This document shows positions 34,679 through 43,636 of a stretch of DNA of 64,000 bases, one piece after another. A program made the translations under genes and the position numbers. Under the pieces are notes generated by a model that was given only the letters and a program-made list of their open reading frames with translations, had not been told where the DNA came from and did not search any database. The stretch lies in NCBI RefSeq assembly GCF_934924865.1, contig NZ_OW235315.1, positions 372,001 through 436,000 on the forward strand, read 5' to 3'. Numbering within the stretch: position 1 is the first letter of the stretch; each line of letters begins with the position of its first letter. Source of the DNA: Tepidibacter aestuarii. GTDB lineage: Bacteria; Bacillota; Clostridia; Peptostreptococcales; Peptostreptococcaceae.

Positions 34679-35407
34679 ATGAATAATAAGATAAAAGCGG
34701 GAATTCTAATATTTTTAATGTCAATTACTTTTTATATGATGCTTACAACTTCGTATACTCGTGCTTTAGGGGATTACATATTGGAATTTATAGGATTAAG
34801 ATCATGGACTGGTGATTATAGTGGAACACATTTAACTGTAATATATTTTGGAATACTTTTTATGATATGTTTACATCTAGTAGAAAAGCATGTTATAGAT
34901 GATTTGAATATTAGAGGAAGGAGTGTATTTTTGATTTTTGTAGTATTAACTACTGTGTTTTATTCAATTACAGGAATGACGGCAAGCAATATCAAGAAGA
35001 ATTCTTCAGGATTATTAACAATAGGATATAATCCTAAGCATAGTAACATAAATTACAGCTATGAAGATAATAAGTTTGTTGAATTTACAGCTCAGTTCGA
35101 ACTAACGAATTATAGTGATGAAAAAAAGACTTTTTATTTGAGTATTGATAATCATTTTCACAGAAAAGATGGAATAGAGCCTATTAGTTTTTATACTTTT
35201 GATGGAAAACGAGTAGTTTTTGAGTTACGAGGGAATGAGACTAAATCATTTTTATTAAATTTAGATAACTATAATGTTATTTGGGATAGAAATTTTGGAA
35301 GTGGATCTGGAAGTGGCATTGTTGATGAGATTGTGTTGACTAGTGATAAGGGCGATAAAGTTAGAATAGGTAATAGGAATTTTTTCGGGGTTGAATTAGG
35401 AAGATGA
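34679..35407 (+). CDS. Unknown membrane protein with C-terminal beta-rich domain
   Basis: A 242-aa protein. Three hydrophobic segments (about 8-26, 50-68 and 82-100) precede a domain of about 130 residues predicted to be outside the cell and beta-sheet rich (FVEFTAQFELTNYSDEKKTFYLSI, then a glycine-rich GSGSGSG stretch). In-frame GTG and ATG lie at 34673 and 34679; the ATG is chosen, but the ribosome site is weak. I do not recognise the family. It stands alone between repeat A and the transporter leader. Confidence 0.65.
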   Translation: MNNKIKAGILIFLMSITFYMMLTTSYTRALGDYILEFIGLRSWTGDYSGTHLTVIYFGILFMICLHLVEKHVIDDLNIRGRSVFLIFVVLTTVFYSITGMTASNIKKNSSGLLTIGYNPKHSNINYSYEDNKFVEFTAQFELTNYSDEKKTFYLSIDNHFHRKDGIEPISFYTFDGKRVVFELRGNETKSFLLNLDNYNVIWDRNFGSGSGSGIVDEIVLTSDKGDKVRIGNRNFFGVELGR

Positions 35408-35449
35408 TAGTATTTTCTTATTTCGGTTTAATTAAATTCTAAAAAAATC

Positions 35450-35478
35450 TTGACAAATGATTTGTTCGAGTATAGAAT
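35450..35478 (+). promoter_or_regulatory. Strong sigma-A promoter of the amino-acid transporter leader
   Basis: A perfect TTGACA (35450-35455), a 17-base spacer and TAGAAT (35473-35478) precede a 350-base leader. Transcription would start near 35485, about 40 bp before the leader ORF. Confidence 0.8.
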
Positions 35479-35523
35479 CAATGTTAAATAAATTTGAGAA
35501 AAATATTTGAGGAGAGATGAAGA

Positions 35524-35598
35524 ATGAATAATTTAGTAAATATAAAAAATAGTTTCTTTTTTAATAGCCAATTTAGACAGGGTTTGTATCTAGTTTAA
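35524..35598 (+). CDS. Leader peptide rich in phenylalanine, 24 aa
   Basis: The ORF has its own good ribosome site (GAGGAGAG at 35509-35516) and encodes MNNLVNIKNSFFFNSQFRQG followed by LYLV. Phe codons 11, 12 and 13 are consecutive (35554-35562), with a further Phe at 17. The last codons lie within the RNA segment that pairs with the downstream segment, as expected of an attenuator leader peptide. It has no predicted function as a protein. There is no Trp codon, and one Tyr codon at position 22. That Phe starvation is the signal is inferred. Confidence 0.7.
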   Translation: MNNLVNIKNSFFFNSQFRQGLYLV

Positions 35599-35681
35599 AA
35601 TAAAAACATAGATGCAAGCCCCGAATTCGTACGAAAACGAAATTGATTAAACATTAGGGTTTGTATCTATGTAGGCTATTA
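35562..35681 (+). promoter_or_regulatory. Attenuator RNA with mutually exclusive pairings
   Basis: GGGTTTGTATCTA occurs twice exactly, at 35580-35592 (segment 1, within the leader ORF) and 35657-35669 (segment 3). Both are complementary to segment 2 at 35609-35621 (13 pairs, two of them G-U). Segment 3 can also pair with the 5' arm of terminator 1 (35664-35677 with 35719-35731). An outer 8-bp stem joins 35562-35569 and 35674-35681. Pairings 1:2, 2:3 and 3:terminator arm exclude one another as in classical attenuators. No T-box motif is present. Confidence 0.65.
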
Positions 35682-35715
35682 GAGTTGAAAAATTATTCAT
35701 TCTTGATATATGAAT

Positions 35716-35749
35716 AAAAGCCGCATAGATAATCTATGCGGCTTTTTTA
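35716..35749 (+). terminator. Attenuator terminator 1
   Basis: AAAAGCCGCATAG and CTATGCGGCTTTT form a perfect stem with a small loop, followed by more T. The 5' arm is also complementary to 35664-35677 upstream. Confidence 0.9.
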
Positions 35750-35770
35750 TATCCATTATTATATAAAGCC

Positions 35771-35806
35771 AAAGCCGCATGAAAAAGTCCATGCGGTTTT
35801 TTTGTA
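35771..35806 (+). terminator. Attenuator terminator 2 (tandem)
   Basis: AAAGCCGCATG pairs with CATGCGGTTTT (one G-U pair), followed by more T. It repeats the stem sequence of terminator 1 closely, so the leader has two consecutive terminators about 30 bp before the permease gene. Confidence 0.85.
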
Positions 35807-35838
35807 TATAAAAATATAAAAAAGAAAGGAGAATGTAT

Positions 35839-36720
35839 ATGGATGCATTAGTTGGAGTAGTTACACAAAGCTTAATCTTAGGAATTATGGTATTGGGGGT
35901 GTATATAAGTTATAAAATATTAGATTTTCCAGATTTATCTGTAGATGGAAGTTTTTCACTAGGAGGAGCAATTATAGCTGTATCCTTAAAAAATGGTTTT
36001 TCGCCTATTACAGGATGTTTATTAGCAATTGGGGGTGGCTTAATAGCAGGCTTTTTAACTGGAATTTTAAATGTTAAATTAAAAATTTCAAATTTACTTT
36101 CAGGAATATTGGTAATGGGAATTTTATATTCAGTTAATTTAAGAATTATGGGAAAGGCGAATGTTGCTTTATTCAACACGAATCATATATTTAAATCAGG
36201 TTTTTCTTCGATAATAATTTCTTTAGCAATTATATTTATATGCAAAATTCTATTAGATTTATTTTTAAAAACAGGACTTGGATATACATTAAAGGCTGTT
36301 GGAGATAATTCGCAAATGGTTCAATCACTTGGTATAGAAGTTGGGAAAATTAAAATTTTAGGACTTATGATATCTAATGGATTAGTTAGTTTTTCAGGAT
36401 GTATTATGGCTCAATATCAAGGATTTTCAGATGTATCTATGGGGATAGGAACTCTTGTTTTAGGAATTGCTTGTATTATTATAGGTCAGTCTTTTATAAG
36501 TAAAATATTCAAAATTAAAGAAACTAGCATAATTATTTTAGGAACTATTTTATATCAACTTGTTATATATGTAGCTTTAAATGCAGGTTTAACTGCAACA
36601 GACTTAAAACTTATTACTTCTTTTATAATAATTTTATTCTTATCTGTGGGTGAGTTTAAAAATCCTATAAGTAAACAAAAAATATCTATTTTAAGGAGGG
36701 GAGTATATGCTAAGAATTAA
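35839..36720 (+). CDS. ABC transporter permease, TrpY-like (COG4120)
   Basis: A 293-aa permease of the family found with TrpX-type binding proteins and related to branched-chain amino acid permeases (LDFPDLSVDGSFSLGGAI at about 32-49, then LKAVGDNSQMVQSLGI). About eight membrane segments. An ATG at 35833 is in frame, but the ATG at 35839 has the right spacing from AAAGGAG. The gene overlaps the ATPase gene by 14 bases. The Phe-rich leader before it suggests the system imports phenylalanine or another aromatic amino acid, an inference. Confidence 0.85.
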   Translation: MDALVGVVTQSLILGIMVLGVYISYKILDFPDLSVDGSFSLGGAIIAVSLKNGFSPITGCLLAIGGGLIAGFLTGILNVKLKISNLLSGILVMGILYSVNLRIMGKANVALFNTNHIFKSGFSSIIISLAIIFICKILLDLFLKTGLGYTLKAVGDNSQMVQSLGIEVGKIKILGLMISNGLVSFSGCIMAQYQGFSDVSMGIGTLVLGIACIIIGQSFISKIFKIKETSIIILGTILYQLVIYVALNAGLTATDLKLITSFIIILFLSVGEFKNPISKQKISILRRGVYAKN

Positions 36721-37462
36721 GAAATTATCTAAAAGTTTTCAAAATCCATATGGCCAAGATAATAAATTATTTCAAAATCTTTCACTAGAAATAAATAAAG
36801 GAGATTTTGTAAGTATCATAGGTAGTAATGGAACAGGAAAGTCGACATTATTAAATATTATCTCAGGTGTTTTAAAAGAAACTTCAGGAGAAATTTTTTT
36901 AGAAGATGCAAATTTAACATCACAACCAGAGCATGAGAAAACTAAAATTATAAGCAGAGTTTTTCAAAATCCATCGATGGGAACATGCCCTTCAATGACA
37001 GTTAGAGAAAATTTATCTATTGCTTTAAACAAAGGGGATTTATTGAACTTCAAAAAATGTATTAGGTATGATAATCAGAAATTAGAATTTCTTTTAAAGG
37101 ATATATCACTTGATTTAAAAAGATATTTAGATGTAGAAGCTAGATATTTATCAGGAGGACAAAGACAGTCACTTTCGCTTATTATGTCTTGTGTAAACGA
37201 TCCAAAACTTCTTCTTTTAGATGAACATACAGCAGCTTTAGATCCAAAGACATCTAATGAGATTATGGAGTTAACAAATAAGATTGTAAAAGAAAAGAAT
37301 ATAACAACATTAATGGTAACACACAACCTAAGTCACGCACTTAAATATGGAAATAGATTAATTATGCTACATAAGGGGGAGATAATATTAGACGCAGATG
37401 AAGAAATGAAAAAGAGATTAACTATCGAAGATATACTCAAAAAATTTGAGTATGCAGTATAA
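36707..37462 (+). CDS. ABC transporter ATP-binding protein, TrpZ-like
   Basis: A 251-aa ATPase subunit with Walker A GSNGTGKST near residue 38-46, signature LSGGQRQSLS and Walker B LLLLDEHTAALDP. The histidine in DEHTAALDP is usual for this COG1101 subfamily. The start overlaps the permease end and follows AAGGAGGGG. It powers import by the permease encoded just upstream and the binding protein encoded downstream. Confidence 0.9.
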   Translation: MLRIKKLSKSFQNPYGQDNKLFQNLSLEINKGDFVSIIGSNGTGKSTLLNIISGVLKETSGEIFLEDANLTSQPEHEKTKIISRVFQNPSMGTCPSMTVRENLSIALNKGDLLNFKKCIRYDNQKLEFLLKDISLDLKRYLDVEARYLSGGQRQSLSLIMSCVNDPKLLLLDEHTAALDPKTSNEIMELTNKIVKEKNITTLMVTHNLSHALKYGNRLIMLHKGEIILDADEEMKKRLTIEDILKKFEYAV

Positions 37463-37560
37463 AAATTCGCTTTATGCTATCGCATAGCTTATGTCGCCAA
37501 CGAGTCCTACGGGCTCCGTTGCTTAAAAATAGTTGCAAGCATAGCTATTCTAACAGGTTA
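37463..37560 (-). repeat. Repeat family D copy 1
   Basis: Between the ATPase and binding-protein genes, AATTCGCTTTATGCTATCGC, then CCAACGAG, TCC, TACGGGCTCCGTTGC and TAGTTGCAAGCATAGC forms a hairpin-rich element. Read on the minus strand it aligns with 56905-56985 (GCAACTATT, TAAGCAACRGAG, CTYGTTGGCG, GCGAATTT/GACGAATTT). It could reduce or stabilise mRNA between the genes. Confidence 0.6.
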
Positions 37561-37620
37561 TTCAGAAAACAAAGTTATAGTTTCATATAGAATTATAAAT
37601 TATATTAGGGAGGTATATTT

Positions 37621-38604
37621 ATGAAAACAACAAAATTAATAAAAAACATGATTTTAATGGGATTAGTAGGAATTACTGTTTTAACTGGATGTGGAACAAA
37701 AGACGATGATAAAATTAAAATAGGGATTACTCAAATAGTAGAATACAGTGCGCTTGATGAAAATAGAGAAGGATTCATTAAAGCACTTGAAGACAATGGG
37801 TACAAAGATGGAGAAAACATAGATATAGATTTCCAAAATGCTCAAGGGGACATATCTACAACACAAACTATTGCTAAAAATTTCGTATCTCAAAATAAGG
37901 ATTTAGTTTTCGCTATATCAACACCTTCAGCACAAGCAGCTTATAATTCAACTAAAGATATACCGATAGTAATTAGTGCTGTAACAGATCCAGTTTCAGC
38001 TGGACTTGTTAAGTCTTTAGAAGAACCTAATACAAATATATCAGGAACTTGTGATTATGTACCTGTAAATAAGCAGTTAGAATTAGTAAAAACTCTTATT
38101 CCATATGCTAAAAAAATAGGGGTTATATATAATACTAGTGAAGTTAATTCTGAGGTTCAAGTAAATGAATTAAAAAAATACTGTAAAGAATATGGTTACT
38201 CTGTTGTTGAAGCGGGAGTTACTAGCACTAATGAAGTAAATACTGCTATAAGTAGTTTAGTTAGTAAAGTAGATGTATTATATGCACCAACAGATCAATT
38301 AGTAGTATCTTCAATGCCGATTATAGTTCAAAAAACTTTAGAAAAGAAAATTCCAATTATAGCATCTGAAAAAGGGTCAGTGGAATTAGGAGCATTAGCA
38401 ACTTGTGGTATTAATTATTATGAACTAGGATATGAATCAGGAAAAATGGCAGTTGAGGTTCTAAAAGGAGAAGATATTTCTAAAATGCCTGTAAAAGAAG
38501 GAAAAGAAATGGAAATAATTATAAATGAAGATACTTTGAAAGATCTTTCTATAAAAAAACCAGATGATGAAAGAATTGTTTATATAAATACAAATTCATT
38601 ATAA
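37621..38604 (+). CDS. ABC transporter substrate-binding lipoprotein, TrpX-like
   Basis: A 327-aa extracytoplasmic binding protein. Signal peptide with lipobox LTGC; the lipidated cysteine is C24. The mature part is the COG2984 two-domain fold (GITQIVEYSALDENREGF, FVSQNKDLVFAISTPSAQAA, IPIVISAVTDPVSAGLV). Homologues bind tryptophan or other aromatic amino acids; the Phe codons in the leader upstream suggest phenylalanine. Although last in the operon, it is separated from the ATPase gene by repeat D. A terminator follows at once. Confidence 0.88.
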   Translation: MKTTKLIKNMILMGLVGITVLTGCGTKDDDKIKIGITQIVEYSALDENREGFIKALEDNGYKDGENIDIDFQNAQGDISTTQTIAKNFVSQNKDLVFAISTPSAQAAYNSTKDIPIVISAVTDPVSAGLVKSLEEPNTNISGTCDYVPVNKQLELVKTLIPYAKKIGVIYNTSEVNSEVQVNELKKYCKEYGYSVVEAGVTSTNEVNTAISSLVSKVDVLYAPTDQLVVSSMPIIVQKTLEKKIPIIASEKGSVELGALATCGINYYELGYESGKMAVEVLKGEDISKMPVKEGKEMEIIINEDTLKDLSIKKPDDERIVYINTNSL

Positions 38605-38607
38605 TAA

Positions 38608-38631
38608 AAGGGTGTCTAAATAGACACCCTT
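38608..38631. terminator. Terminator between the transporter operon and fructose-bisphosphate aldolase
   Basis: A perfect 11-bp stem AAGGGTGTCTA/TAGACACCCTT with a two-base loop lies between two converging genes. Confidence 0.75.
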
Positions 38632-38638
38632 ACTATAA

Positions 38639-39595
<957 letters not shown>

Positions 39596-39661
39596 TTAAT
39601 ATATGTAGTTTAAATAATTAAAAACGCAGTTGTGTTATCAAAGATATCTATAAAACTAAAA

Positions 39662-39777
39662 TTTTATAACGAATAGGAAATTATATTCATATTTAAATTG
39701 TGGATAGATATAAATTCCGTTATGAGTTTCAAAAAAGTCTACATTTAGAATCTTTCAAAGAAAGACTTTTTTATAAT
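39662..39777 (+). repeat. Interspersed repeat, family B copy 3
   Basis: TTATAACGAATAGGAAATTA, TTAAATTGTGGATA, AATTCCGTTATGAGTTTC and AAAAAAGTCTAC repeat the sequence at 21221-21330 (opposite strand) with few differences. Its end folds through AAAAAAGTCT/AGACTTTTTT. Together with the hairpin below it accounts for most of the 39581-39963 gap. Confidence 0.8.
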
Positions 39778-39891
39778 TTTTTAATATATAAAATTTTAAT
39801 TCGTATTGTAAAGAATGAATTTAAATTCTAAACCCATTTTATACGGAATTTGAATTACAACTAAACATTATACACCTAAATTAGGAAAAGT

Positions 39892-39923
39892 AAAAGAGCA
39901 TAGAAAATAAATTCTATGCTCTT
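39892..39923 (-). terminator. Terminator of the second aldolase gene
   Basis: AAGAGCATAGAA and TTCTATGCTCTT form a perfect 12-bp stem around a six-base loop; on the minus strand TTTTA follows. Confidence 0.7.
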
Positions 39924-39963
39924 GAAATATAATTATGAAATTCTTATGCTTGTTATATGTTAA

Positions 39964-40827
39964 TTAAGCTTTGTTTACAGATCCGAATAACTCCATTTTT
40001 TCTTTAACTGTAGATTTTATAGCTTCAAATCCAGGAGCTAATATTTTACGAGGATCAAATCCCTTACCTTCTAAGTCTTTACCAGCTTCGAAGTACTTAC
40101 GAGTAGCTGCTGCGAATGATAATTGACATTCAGTATTAACATTGATCTTAGCAACTCCTAAAGAGATAGCTTCTTTTATCATATCTTCAGGGATACCAGT
40201 TCCGCCGTGAAGTACAAGAGGCATGTTTCCTGTAGCATCTTGAATATTTCCTAAAGCTTCAAAGTTAAGTCCAGACCAGTTTTCTGGGTACTTACCGTGA
40301 ATGTTACCAATACCAGCTGCTAACATATCAACACCTAATTCAGCTATTGCCTTACACTCAGCAGCATCAGCTATCTCACCAGAACCTACAACACCATCTT
40401 CTTCTCCACCTATAGAACCAACCTCAGCTTCTACTGAAAGTTCTCTATTGTGAGCTATATCTATTATCGCTTTAGTCTTAGCTATATTTTCTTTTATATC
40501 ATAGTGAGATCCATCAAACATTATTGAAGAAAAACCAGCTTCCATAGCTTTTAGAGCACCATCATAGCTACCGTGATCTAGGTGAATTGCAACAGGAACA
40601 GTGATACTTAATTCTTCGATTAAACCTTTAGTCATTCCAACTACAGTTTTAAATCCACCCATATATTTACCTGCACCTTCAGATACACCAAGTATAACTG
40701 GTGAGTTATTCTCTTGAGCAGTTAATAAAATCGCCTTAGTCCATTCTAAGTTATTGATATTAAATTGACCTACTGCATATTTACCTTCTCTAGCTTTAAC
40801 TAACATTTCTTTTGCTGAAACTAACAT
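39964..40827 (-). CDS. Class II fructose-bisphosphate (or tagatose-bisphosphate) aldolase, second paralogue
   Basis: A 287-aa class II aldolase with QFNINNLEWTKA, zinc-binding HLDHGSYDGA, GFSSIMFDGSHY, EAEVGSIGGEEDG, GIGNIHGKYP and LVLHGGTGIP. The last two motifs follow the FbaA/FbaB form found in Bacillus and differ from those of the aldolase at 38639. Whether it acts on fructose- or tagatose-1,6-bisphosphate cannot be decided by eye. RBS GGAGGTA supports the start. It has its own terminator. Confidence 0.88.
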   Translation of the reverse strand: MLVSAKEMLVKAREGKYAVGQFNINNLEWTKAILLTAQENNSPVILGVSEGAGKYMGGFKTVVGMTKGLIEELSITVPVAIHLDHGSYDGALKAMEAGFSSIMFDGSHYDIKENIAKTKAIIDIAHNRELSVEAEVGSIGGEEDGVVGSGEIADAAECKAIAELGVDMLAAGIGNIHGKYPENWSGLNFEALGNIQDATGNMPLVLHGGTGIPEDMIKEAISLGVAKINVNTECQLSFAAATRKYFEAGKDLEGKGFDPRKILAPGFEAIKSTVKEKMELFGSVNKA

Positions 40828-41004
40828 AGAATACCTCCATAATTTTGAATTTAAATAGATTTAATAGAAAACAATATATATGTATTATTCTCTTTATATT
40901 CAATATTATAATCTAAAATTATAAAATATGAAATATAAAATTTTTTATTTTTAAATTTTAAAATAGAAAAATAGAAAATTCATTTGAAAAAATCATTTTA
41001 AACT

Positions 41005-41060
41005 GAGATAGAGCGAAACTTAATTCAGATGGAGCTTTTACTCCAACTGAATTTCTAGCT
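41005..41060 (+). repeat. Repeat family C copy
   Basis: AATTCAGATGGAG and CTCCAACTGAATT at 41022-41053 form a good hairpin with a six-base loop (one mismatch). The same motif occurs twice around 32954-33158. The rest of the 40828-41224 gap is AT-rich and contains the promoter below; no other gene is visible. Confidence 0.6.
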
Positions 41061-41150
41061 GAGCTAATCCAGAAGATGTTAAGTTCTTAACTCCAGTATT
41101 AAGAGACTTGGGTTTTAGAACTTTTAGCTTTCGGATAAAGGTCGCTTATA

Positions 41151-41179
41151 TTGTAATCATCGAGAATAAAAAGTATAAT
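41151..41179 (+). promoter_or_regulatory. Sigma-A promoter of the RNA-modification operon
   Basis: TTGTAA at 41151-41156 and a perfect TATAAT at 41174-41179 with a 17-base spacer lie 45 bp before the first gene. Confidence 0.55.
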
Positions 41180-41224
41180 AATATTTGACAATAATTGATA
41201 TAGAGTGTGTAGGAGGAAAAAAGT

Positions 41225-41554
41225 ATGCCACAAATTAAGATAAGAGGAATTCAAGCCAATGAGGTTTGTAAAATAAGTGAGAAAATGGTAGATGAATTAG
41301 TTGAAGTTGTTAAGTGCCCAAGAGATTATTTTGAGATAGAGTGCATTCAATCAGTAGCTATAAGAAATGGACAAATAGAAGAGGTGTATCCGTTTATAGA
41401 GATTGCTTGGTTTGATAGAGGACAAGAGACTCAAGATAAGGTAGCAAAGATTATAACTGATAGTATAAGAGACGGTCTTAACGTTGAAAGTTTAGACTTA
41501 GCTTTTACTACATTTGAAAAAGAAAAATACTATGAAAATGCTGAGCATTTCTAG
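41225..41554 (+). CDS. DUF1904 family protein (tautomerase-like fold)
   Basis: A 109-aa protein with the DUF1904 pattern: MPQIKIRGIQ at the start, then CPRDYFEIE and YPFIEIAWFDRGQE. The fold is related to 4-oxalocrotonate tautomerases, but Pro1 after Met is followed by no known catalytic partner, and no activity is established for the family. The start follows GGAGG. It is 12 bases before the rRNA methyltransferase gene and probably cotranscribed. Confidence 0.8.
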   Translation: MPQIKIRGIQANEVCKISEKMVDELVEVVKCPRDYFEIECIQSVAIRNGQIEEVYPFIEIAWFDRGQETQDKVAKIITDSIRDGLNVESLDLAFTTFEKEKYYENAEHF

Positions 41555-41566
41555 GAGAAGATATAT

Positions 41567-42892
41567 ATGAAATTACCAGTTAAGTTTTTAGACAATATGA
41601 AAGAAATACTAAATGATGAATTCGATGCTTTTTTAAAAAGCTATGACGAAAAAAGGTATTATGGACTTAGAGTAAATACACTTAAAATTTCAGTGGAGGA
41701 ATTTTTGAAGATTTCTCCTTTTAATTTGAGTAAAATTCCTTGGACCCGAGATGGATTTTACTACGAAGAAGATGTAAGACCTGCTAAATCGCCTTTTTAT
41801 AATTCAGGGCTATATTACATACAAGAACCATCTGCTATGTCTCCTGTTGAATTTTTAGATGTTAAAAGAGGACATAAAGTACTGGATTTATGTGCAGCGC
41901 CTGGTGGAAAGAGTATTCAAATAGCATCAAGACTTCAAGGTGAGGGAATGCTTGTAACTAATGATATAAATTCAAGTAGAGTAAAACCTCTTGTTAAGAA
42001 TATAGAAATGTATGGAGTATCTAATGTATTAGTTGTTAATGATTCTCCAAATAGACTTTGCAAAAACTTTGAAGGATTCTTTGATAGAGTTTTAGTAGAT
42101 GCACCTTGCTCTGGTGAAGGTATGTTTAGAAAAGATGAAAAACTCATAAAGAGTTGGGAAAAAGACGATATAAGTATATACCCTGATATGCAAAGAGAAA
42201 TACTAGATGAAGCAGCCAAGATGTTAAAGGTTGGAGGAAAGTTAGTATACTCTACTTGTACTTTTAATAAAGATGAAAATGAAAATATGATACAAGAGTT
42301 CTTAGATAATAACGATAACTTTGAGTTACTTAATATAGAAAAAATCGGTGAAATTTCTGAAGGTTTAGGACTTGAAGAAGTTGGAAGATTATGGCCTCAT
42401 AAGTTAAATGGAGAAGGACATTTCTTAGCTCTTTTACAAAAGACAGATGGAGAAAATAAAGAGTACAAGAGCTTAAAGGATAAGAAGAAGCCTGAGTGCT
42501 TTGAAGAATTTGAAAAAGAGAACATGAATACAACTTTAAACGGGAACTTTATAACTATAAATGACAATCTATATTTAGCTCCAAAGGATATGATACAGAC
42601 TAAGAATTTAAAAGCTGTTAGAACAGGTCTTTTACTTGGTAAAGTGGTTAAGAATAGATTTAAGCCGTCACAGGCGCTTGCTATGGCACTTAAAAAAGAA
42701 GATTTTAAAAGAGTGATAAACTTAGACGTGGGCGATCCAAACGTTATAAAGTATTTAAAGGGAGAAACAATATTTACAGATGGTGAGAATGGGTTCAACC
42801 TGATATGTGTAAATGGATACCCACTTGGATTTGGAAAATTAAATAGAGGTACTTTAAAGAACGGATATGAAAAATCATGGAGATGGGTGTAG
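41567..42892 (+). CDS. rsmF: 16S rRNA (cytosine-C5) methyltransferase, RsmF/NOL1/NOP2/Sun family
   Basis: A 441-aa SAM-dependent enzyme that methylates cytosine in rRNA. The SAM motif is LDLCAAPGGKS, the first catalytic motif VDAPCSGEGMFRKD and the second YSTCTFNKDENE, each carrying one of the two conserved cysteines. A C-terminal RNA-binding region of about 140 residues follows, as in RsmF/YebU. The target position is not certain. The start follows AGGAGA. It is followed by the pseudouridine synthase gene with a nine-base gap. Confidence 0.9.
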   Translation: MKLPVKFLDNMKEILNDEFDAFLKSYDEKRYYGLRVNTLKISVEEFLKISPFNLSKIPWTRDGFYYEEDVRPAKSPFYNSGLYYIQEPSAMSPVEFLDVKRGHKVLDLCAAPGGKSIQIASRLQGEGMLVTNDINSSRVKPLVKNIEMYGVSNVLVVNDSPNRLCKNFEGFFDRVLVDAPCSGEGMFRKDEKLIKSWEKDDISIYPDMQREILDEAAKMLKVGGKLVYSTCTFNKDENENMIQEFLDNNDNFELLNIEKIGEISEGLGLEEVGRLWPHKLNGEGHFLALLQKTDGENKEYKSLKDKKKPECFEEFEKENMNTTLNGNFITINDNLYLAPKDMIQTKNLKAVRTGLLLGKVVKNRFKPSQALAMALKKEDFKRVINLDVGDPNVIKYLKGETIFTDGENGFNLICVNGYPLGFGKLNRGTLKNGYEKSWRWV

Positions 42893-42901
42893 GAGGATAT
42901 T

Positions 42902-43624
42902 ATGGCTAAAAAAATGAGAATCGACAAGGTATTATCTAATATCGGATATGGAAGCAGAACGGAGATTAATATATCTTGCAAAAGAGGATTAGTTGTCGTT
43001 AATGGAGAGGTTGTAAAAAAGAATTCAACTCAAGTAGATCCAGAAAATGATGAGATATTATTTAACGGAGAAAAAATCAATTATAGAGAATTTATATATT
43101 TAATAATGAACAAGCCAGCAGGTTGCATTTCAGCAACAACTGATAAGTGGGATCAAACTGTTATTGATTTATTAGATAGGGAACAAATAGCATTCGATCC
43201 TTTTCCAGTTGGAAGACTTGATAAGGATACAGAAGGACTTTTAGTAATTACTAATGATGGAAAACTATCTCATAGATTATTATCTCCTAAAAAGCACGTT
43301 CCAAAAACGTATTATGCAAAGATTGATGGAGTGGTAACAAATGAAGATATTGAAGCTTTTAAAGAAGGCGTAGTATTAGATGATGGATATAAGACTTTAC
43401 CAGGAGAACTTGAAATATTAAAAAGTGATGATATATCTGAGATAAACCTAACTATACATGAAGGAAAGTTTCATCAAGTTAAGAGAATGTTTGAAAGTGT
43501 AGGCAAAAAAGTAGTATATTTAAAGAGAATACAAATGGGTAAATTAAAATTAGATGAAAGTTTAGAGCTTGGAGAATTCAGAGAGTTAACTAAAGAAGAA
43601 CTAGAATTACTAGAGACTAAATAG
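42902..43624 (+). CDS. rRNA pseudouridine synthase, RsuA/RluB/RluF family
   Basis: A 240-aa enzyme that isomerises a uridine in rRNA. It has an N-terminal S4 RNA-binding domain (MRIDKVLSNIGYGSR, LVVVNGEVV) and the catalytic Asp in GRLDKDTEGLLVITNDG. HEGKFHQVKRMFE is the second family motif. Members act on 16S U516 or 23S sites near 2604-2605; the exact target is not evident. RBS AGGAGG. It lies in a tight gene series with rsmF and the PHP hydrolase. Confidence 0.9.
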   Translation: MAKKMRIDKVLSNIGYGSRTEINISCKRGLVVVNGEVVKKNSTQVDPENDEILFNGEKINYREFIYLIMNKPAGCISATTDKWDQTVIDLLDREQIAFDPFPVGRLDKDTEGLLVITNDGKLSHRLLSPKKHVPKTYYAKIDGVVTNEDIEAFKEGVVLDDGYKTLPGELEILKSDDISEINLTIHEGKFHQVKRMFESVGKKVVYLKRIQMGKLKLDESLELGEFRELTKEELELLETK

Positions 43625-43636
43625 GAGCTGATAATT

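Noticed and set aside
35408-35838. T-box or known riboswitch upstream of the TrpXYZ-like transporter
   Set aside because: No T-box sequence (GGGTGGTACCGCG or similar) or specifier-loop structure is visible, and none of the riboswitch cores I know fits. The leader ORF and repeated segment fit ribosome-mediated attenuation better.
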